This document shows, piece after piece, positions 7,461-11,543 of a stretch of 11,543 bases of DNA. A program made the translations under genes and the position numbers. Source of the DNA: Planctomicrobium sp. (GTDB lineage: Bacteria > Planctomycetota > Planctomycetia > Planctomycetales > Planctomycetaceae). The stretch's first letter is position 1. The number at the start of each line of letters is the position of its first letter. Under the pieces are notes generated by a model. It was given only the letters and a program-made list of their open reading frames with translations. It did not search any database and was not told the DNA's origin. Where the stretch lies: positions 1 through 11,543 of the forward strand of contig JAJDEL010000803.1 of NCBI GenBank assembly GCA_029259835.1, in the 5' to 3' direction.

Positions 7461-8237
7461 ATGCTGAACGAACAACAAGTCGCGAGTTACCACCGGGACG
7501 GTTACCTCTCCGAAATTCCTGTTGCGACACGTGATGAAGTTGAACGTTACCGCGTGAGTTTCGATGCACTGGAGAAAACCGAAGGCCGCGAGAACTCGCA
7601 AAACAAATTGTTTGACCGGCACTTCGATCACGAATTCATTTGGGAGATCGCGACACATCCGAAAATTCTAGACTGTGCCGAAGCAATACTGGGGCCAAAT
7701 ATTCTGTTGCTCTCGACGCACTTCTTCTGCAAGTACGGACCGAATGAAGGATTCGTTGCCTGGCATCAGGATCTGCGGTATTGGGGACTGGAACCACCTG
7801 TGGAGGTCTCAGCGTGGTACGCAATCGACGACAGCGATTCCGAAAACGGTTGCATGCAGGTGATTCCGCAACTCTTTCGTGAAGAACTTCTGGAACATGG
7901 GACATCAGAAACAGAGGGCAACCTGTTGAGTGTGAAACAGGAGATCAAACTGTGCGAAGAGGAAGAGCAACAGGCGGTCGATTGCACTCTCAAGGCAGGT
8001 GAAATTTCTTTGCATGACGGAATGCTTGTTCATGGCAGCCTGCCGAACCTCAGTACCCGCCGTCGCTGCGGACTTACAGTGCGGTACATCCCGACAAGTG
8101 TGAAACCCATCGCAGCAGGTCCACTTGGTACGAATTGGAACTGGCGAGCAATTTTAGTTCGCGGAGAAGACACCGAAGGCAACTTCGATCTGCAACCGCC
8201 TTCGTTTCCATTTCGCAAGGAGATATCAACCGGATGA
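7461..8237 (+). CDS. Phytanoyl-CoA dioxygenase (PhyH) family Fe(II)/2-oxoglutarate oxygenase
   Basis: A complete 258-residue cytoplasmic oxygenase with no signal peptide. Members hydroxylate small molecules using O2 and 2-oxoglutarate, releasing succinate and CO2. The iron-binding facial triad is visible: His102 and Asp104 in AWHQDLRYWG, and His191 in LVHGSLPNLS. Arg202, eleven residues after the distal His as in human PHYH (264 to 275), is the probable 2-oxoglutarate carboxylate ligand. The phrases DGYL near the N-terminus, AWYAIDDSDSENGCMQVIP and the HGS-PN-S pattern are standard for the family. The intact H-x-D argues for a hydroxylase rather than a SyrB2-type halogenase, which lacks the Asp. 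The start at 7461 has no clear Shine-Dalgarno, 56 bases after DUF1501. Its stop overlaps the next ATG (ATGA), so translation of the aldolase is probably coupled. The substrate is unknown; the neighbours suggest a sugar or keto acid. Confidence 0.9.
   Translation: MLNEQQVASYHRDGYLSEIPVATRDEVERYRVSFDALEKTEGRENSQNKLFDRHFDHEFIWEIATHPKILDCAEAILGPNILLLSTHFFCKYGPNEGFVAWHQDLRYWGLEPPVEVSAWYAIDDSDSENGCMQVIPQLFREELLEHGTSETEGNLLSVKQEIKLCEEEEQQAVDCTLKAGEISLHDGMLVHGSLPNLSTRRRCGLTVRYIPTSVKPIAAGPLGTNWNWRAILVRGEDTEGNFDLQPPSFPFRKEISTG
8217..8223 (+). promoter_or_regulatory. Ribosome binding site of the aldolase gene, inside the oxygenase gene
   Basis: AAGGAGA lies ten bases before the ATG at 8234, within the last codons of the oxygenase gene. 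It sets the aldolase start here rather than at the in-frame TTG at 8135, whose extra 33 residues would be poorly supported. Confidence 0.65.
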
Positions 8238-9187
8238 GCGGGGACTCCAAGTTGTTTTCGGGTCCGTGGGCGGGATTGCCGGTCGCCTGGACGGATGATG
8301 ATCGGTTCGATGAATCAGCATACCGAGCTGACGTTAAACGCTGCTGCCTAGCCGGAATTCCTGGCGTCTATACTGGCGGAACGACCGGTGAGTTCTATGC
8401 GATGGAACTCGATGAATTCCGCGAAGTCGCATGCGCTACAATCGAGGAGTGTCACAGTCACAGCACCCCAGCAATGATTGGTTGCAGTGCAACTTACACA
8501 TTGGGAACCGTTCGTCGAGCGCGGATTGCACGTGAACTTGGTGCCGATGCGGTCCAAGTGACTTTGCCATATTGGATGGAGGTTCGCGATGTAGAGATCG
8601 TGCCGTTTTTTGAATTGGTCGCGGAGGCAGCCGATGGCTTGCCACTTTCGATCTATGAAACAACTCGCTGTAAACGAACGCTCACGCTCGATCAGCATCG
8701 AGCAATTAAAGACGCTGTTTCAAGCTATGAAATGGTAAAGGCCAATGCCGGGACTATTGGCGCCACACCCAATGGATGCGAAGCATTGTCTGAATTGGTC
8801 AGCGTCTTCGTGGGTGAATCGCATTGGGCGGAGCTTGGTCGTCAGGGAGTTCGTGGTGGGTGCAGTGCGATGGTCTATTGGAATCCGCAATACATTCTTC
8901 AGCTTTGGTCGAATGTCGAAAACCGCAATTGGGTAGCGGTTGATGGTGCTCACAGTCGAATAGTCTCACTTCACAAGTTTTTGAGCCAGCAGTACGGATC
9001 AAAAGGATTCACCGACACGGCTTATGACCGGTTAGGCGGAGTCGCTTTGGGGATACTCAGGACAAGCCTCCATAGCCGTGGGCCTTATCCGTCTGCAACC
9101 GTCGCAGATGTTGAAACCCTGCGTGCATGGTGCCAGGAACACTTCCCTGAGATGATCTCAATAGGTGCAAATCCAGCATCGTCTTGA
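8234..9187 (+). CDS. DapA/NanA superfamily Schiff-base aldolase or lyase
   Basis: A complete 317-residue TIM-barrel protein of the dihydrodipicolinate synthase/N-acetylneuraminate lyase superfamily, likely cytoplasmic. These enzymes form or cleave C-C bonds of 2-keto acids through a lysine imine. Visible features are GVYTGGTTGEFYAM with Thr50-Thr51 (as Thr44-Thr45 of E. coli DapA), Tyr141 in LSIYETT, and Lys169 in YEMVKANAGT. The Tyr-Lys spacing of 28 equals that of E. coli DapA (Tyr133-Lys161), so the catalytic pair is complete. The segment after Tyr141 reads ETTRCKRTLT in place of NVPSRTG. Arg145 sits one residue earlier than DapA Arg138, which speaks against a true DapA. KRTLTLDQ recalls NanA, but the match is too short to decide. 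Probable alternatives are 2-keto-3-deoxy sugar acid lyase, sialic acid lyase-like, or a hydroxyproline-pathway deaminase. It overlaps the oxygenase gene by four bases. Confidence 0.88.
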   Translation: MSGDSKLFSGPWAGLPVAWTDDDRFDESAYRADVKRCCLAGIPGVYTGGTTGEFYAMELDEFREVACATIEECHSHSTPAMIGCSATYTLGTVRRARIARELGADAVQVTLPYWMEVRDVEIVPFFELVAEAADGLPLSIYETTRCKRTLTLDQHRAIKDAVSSYEMVKANAGTIGATPNGCEALSELVSVFVGESHWAELGRQGVRGGCSAMVYWNPQYILQLWSNVENRNWVAVDGAHSRIVSLHKFLSQQYGSKGFTDTAYDRLGGVALGILRTSLHSRGPYPSATVADVETLRAWCQEHFPEMISIGANPASS

Positions 9188-9224
9188 TCGAACATTGTAA
9201 AGAAACCCGTGAAAGAAATTTGTA

Positions 9225-11168
9225 ATGAAATTGATACATTCTCTGTTGGCACTTTGTTTTCTCGCAGTGCCATTGTCGGTCTCTAGTGCGGAACCTGAGA
9301 ACCTGGTTTTGAATCCAGGTTTTGAATTGCAAGACGCGACCGGGAAACTTCCGACCGAATGGATTCCCCAGCGTGGGACGCCTGTGCTGATGAGCGATGG
9401 TGGTCACTCGGGCGAACGGTATTTGCGGATGATCGACGATGGGCCGGAAACGAGTTTATTCTTTGCGTCAAGAGAACTCCTGGCGCGACCAAATGGAAAA
9501 TATTCCGCTGCGGCATGGATGCGCACCAACGATGCCGGTCGCCCTGGTCTCTATATTAATTTTTACAATGACCAAGGCAGACGGATTCACAATGTCTTTG
9601 CGCGGGCCGAGGGTCCGTCTAAAGGGTGGGTTCGCGTTGAAGTTGAGGCAACAGCCCCGGAGTTAGCATCAACTGTCACTGTCAGTCTGTATTCGTATCA
9701 AGATGATCGCGGGACTTTTGACTTTGATGATATTGAATTGCACGTCGATGGTGGACTGGAAGCCCTTTCTGCCCAGCGAGTCGAGCCAACAGTCAACGAT
9801 GTTGTCGAAATCGGCTCGCGGAGAGAACTGTTCGTGGACCAGTTTCTGATCGACGGTATGGCGGACGCTCGTCTGGTTCTCAACCGACCACGCGACGAAG
9901 GTGTCGTTCTCATGTTCGACGAACCGTGGGAAGGACTCTTCTGTGGGTACTGTACGATTCTGAAAATCCCAACCGGTTTTCGGGCGTATTACCGTGGTCG
10001 TGCCGGAGTTGGTAAAGATGGTGACGATAGCGAGACGACCTGCGTTGCCGAATCGAAAGATGGCATCGAATGGACTCGACCGAAACTCGGTCTGTTTGAG
10101 GTCAACGGGTCGAAAGAGAACAACATTATCTTGAAAGGGATGTCCCCTTACTCGCACAATTTCTCGCCTTTCTTTGATACCCGACCGGGAATTCCGAAGG
10201 ATCAACAGTATAAGGCGCTCGCAGGTCTTCATCCAGAAGGGCTGGCATTGCTGGTTTCTGCGGATGGCTTACGCTGGAAGGTTGAAAAAGAGAAAGTGAT
10301 CACGAGCAAGGCGTTCGCGTTCGACTCGCAAGCATGCACGTTTTGGTCGGAAAGCGAACAGCAATATGTTTGTTACTTCCGCACGTGGAACAATCGCGTC
10401 CGCTCGGTTTCGCGGGCAACGAGCCAAGACTGCATTCACTGGAGTAAATCGGTGCCAATGAGTTTCAAAGATGCGTCTGCGGAGCATCTCTATACGAATC
10501 AAACGCACCCGTACTTTCGTGCCCCACATTTGTACCTCGCCACAGCGGCCCGGTTCATGCCGAATCGACAAGTCGTGACCGAAGAACAGGCCATCGCGAT
10601 TAACGTCAATCCGAAGTATTTCAAAGATACTTCCGATGCGGTGCTGATGACCTCACGTGGCGGCAGCGTTTATGATCGGACATTCTTAACGAGTTTCATC
10701 CGCCCTGGCATCGGTGCGAAGAACTGGGTCTCACGAACGAACTATCCAGCACTCAACATCGTGCAAACCGGCCCGACCGAAATGTCGGTCTACGTGAATC
10801 AAGACTACGCCCAACCGACCGCACACTTGCACCGCTACTCCATGCGTCTGGACGGTTTCGCCTCCGTCCGGGCCGAATACTCCGGCGGAGAAATGCTCAC
10901 CCGACCGTTTACTTTCACCGGTAAGCAACTCTCCATCAACTTCGCCACCTCAGCCGCCGGCTACATCCGCGTCGAACTCCAAACCGCCGACGGCAAGCCG
11001 ATCCCCGGCTTCACCATCACCAACAGCCGCGAACAAATCGGCAACGAAATAAAACGCATCGTCTCATGGAACGGTAATTCTGATCTCTCGGCACTCAACG
11101 GAAAACCGGTCCGATTGCGCTTCGTGATGAAAGATGCCGATTTGTATTCACTGAGATTTGTTGAGTGA
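9225..11168 (+). CDS. Exported glycosidase-like five-bladed propeller protein with N-terminal carbohydrate-binding-like domain
   Basis: A complete 647-residue exported protein. The ATG at 9225 begins a signal peptide (MKLIHSLLALCFLAVPL, then SVSSA-EP) and has no strong ribosome binding site; the gap to the aldolase is 37 bases. Residues about 25-175 look like a CBM4/9-type jelly roll: NLVLNPGFE at the start, FDFDDIELHVDGG at the end. From ELFVDQFLID (about 204) the sequence resembles planctomycete proteins related to GH32/GH43 five-bladed propellers. Blade-like repeats of S-x-D-G-x-x-W type occur at residues 277-283 (SKDGIEW), 345-351 (SADGLRW) and 400-406 (SQDCIHW, with the Gly replaced by Cys). 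A beta-rich C-terminal region (about 530-647) closes it. I could not assign catalytic acids, so activity is unproven; it might only bind glycan. Codon use shifts sharply towards C-ending codons at about 10800-11069. Confidence 0.75.
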   Translation: MKLIHSLLALCFLAVPLSVSSAEPENLVLNPGFELQDATGKLPTEWIPQRGTPVLMSDGGHSGERYLRMIDDGPETSLFFASRELLARPNGKYSAAAWMRTNDAGRPGLYINFYNDQGRRIHNVFARAEGPSKGWVRVEVEATAPELASTVTVSLYSYQDDRGTFDFDDIELHVDGGLEALSAQRVEPTVNDVVEIGSRRELFVDQFLIDGMADARLVLNRPRDEGVVLMFDEPWEGLFCGYCTILKIPTGFRAYYRGRAGVGKDGDDSETTCVAESKDGIEWTRPKLGLFEVNGSKENNIILKGMSPYSHNFSPFFDTRPGIPKDQQYKALAGLHPEGLALLVSADGLRWKVEKEKVITSKAFAFDSQACTFWSESEQQYVCYFRTWNNRVRSVSRATSQDCIHWSKSVPMSFKDASAEHLYTNQTHPYFRAPHLYLATAARFMPNRQVVTEEQAIAINVNPKYFKDTSDAVLMTSRGGSVYDRTFLTSFIRPGIGAKNWVSRTNYPALNIVQTGPTEMSVYVNQDYAQPTAHLHRYSMRLDGFASVRAEYSGGEMLTRPFTFTGKQLSINFATSAAGYIRVELQTADGKPIPGFTITNSREQIGNEIKRIVSWNGNSDLSALNGKPVRLRFVMKDADLYSLRFVE

Positions 11169-11197
11169 TGGGTCAATCACCAGGATCCTTGAAATGT

Positions 11198-11543
11198 TCA
11201 TTTAAGATAGGACTTTGGGATCGAGAACAGCGGAATCTCACCGAACGGGACTTGGATTGCTCTTGCAATATCACACTCAGTTTGAATTTTCTCTAAAAAA
11301 TATACGGTTGTTTGATTCTTCTCCGGTCCGTAAATCTTAACCGCCTTGGGCAAATAAGAGTCTTCACGAAGAATGAGTTCGAATTGAAGGAAATGACTCT
11401 GGAATTCATCTACAGGTATAAATATCAAATGAGTGCATGATTCATTTTTGTCGCCGAATGAAGTGTCATAATTTTTAAGAAGACCTTCGTTTCGATCTGG
11501 AAACATGACAAGAGGACCCACTGTGAGAAGGTGCCAAGTTTGG
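11198..11543 (-). CDS. C-terminal 114 residues of a protein resembling planctomycete family TIGR03009
   Basis: The frame is open from the right edge (beginning QTWHLLTVGPLV) to a TGA at 11198-11200, so only the C-terminus is present; an in-frame GTG at 11521 is not likely to be the true start because coding continues upstream of it. The segment reads as beta-rich: HLIFIPVDEFQSHFLQFELIL, YLPKAVKIYGPEKNQTTVYFLEKIQTE. The pattern of a strand, then a 'LP-AV-I--P---TTVY-F' strand pair, recalls the planctomycete-restricted TIGR03009 domain, which has a LolA-like lipoprotein-binding fold. That likeness is from memory and unverified. It converges on the propeller gene with 29 bases between the stops and no clear terminator (only a 5-base hairpin at 11165-11180). 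The stretch looks more AT-rich than the cluster beside it. Confidence 0.55.
   Translation of the reverse strand, partial: QTWHLLTVGPLVMFPDRNEGLLKNYDTSFGDKNESCTHLIFIPVDEFQSHFLQFELILREDSYLPKAVKIYGPEKNQTTVYFLEKIQTECDIARAIQVPFGEIPLFSIPKSYLK

Noticed and set aside
8135..8233. N-terminal extension of the aldolase from a TTG
   Set aside because: The extra 33 residues are Arg/Ser-rich, lie inside the oxygenase gene and lack family likeness; the ATG at 8234 has a good ribosome binding site.
11165..11180. GTGAT-GGGTCA-ATCAC hairpin at the end of the propeller gene
   Set aside because: Only five pairs and no T run, so it is too weak to call a terminator.

Overview
The window reads as chromosomal DNA from a planctomycete, GC about 50% by eye. 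The evidence is the gene set: a secreted two-CXXCH haem protein of planctomycete style, a Tat-exported DUF1501 protein, a sialate O-acetylesterase-type esterase, an exported five-bladed-propeller glycosidase-like protein, and a right-edge fragment resembling planctomycete-restricted family TIGR03009. This taxonomic reading is inference from memory of those families. There are no rRNA or tRNA genes, CRISPR arrays, transposases or phage genes that I can see.

Layout. Positions 1-1008 (minus) hold the N-terminal 336 residues of a haem protein that runs off the left edge. Next, also on minus, is an unrecognised membrane-anchored protein (1127-1756). A 243-base divergent gap then leads to sppA (2000-3817, plus), a complete two-domain S49 signal peptide peptidase. 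After a perfect 12-base-arm palindrome (3854-3878) comes a small DUF493 protein (3913-4200), then an exported SASA-type esterase (4307-5722) closed by a textbook intrinsic terminator (5736-5774).

The main feature is a tight four-gene run on plus: DUF1501 (5959-7404), a phytanoyl-CoA dioxygenase-family Fe(II)/2-oxoglutarate oxygenase (7461-8237), a DapA/NanA-family Schiff-base aldolase (8234-9187, overlapping its upstream neighbour by four bases), and an exported propeller protein with an N-terminal carbohydrate-binding-like domain (9225-11168). The gaps are 56, -4 and 37 bases, so it is probably one transcription unit. A cell-surface protein that may handle glycans, an intracellular oxygenase and an intracellular keto-acid lyase suggest uptake and breakdown of a modified sugar or sugar acid, but the substrate cannot be read from the sequence. 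The esterase just upstream may belong to the same job, though its terminator separates it. A convergent gene fragment on minus fills the right edge (11198-11543).

No clearly unprecedented system is evident. The oxygenase-aldolase pair inside the DUF1501/propeller cluster is the best candidate for an uncharacterised pathway. Several starts were moved downstream of the longest reading frame because an ATG with a ribosome binding site lies there.
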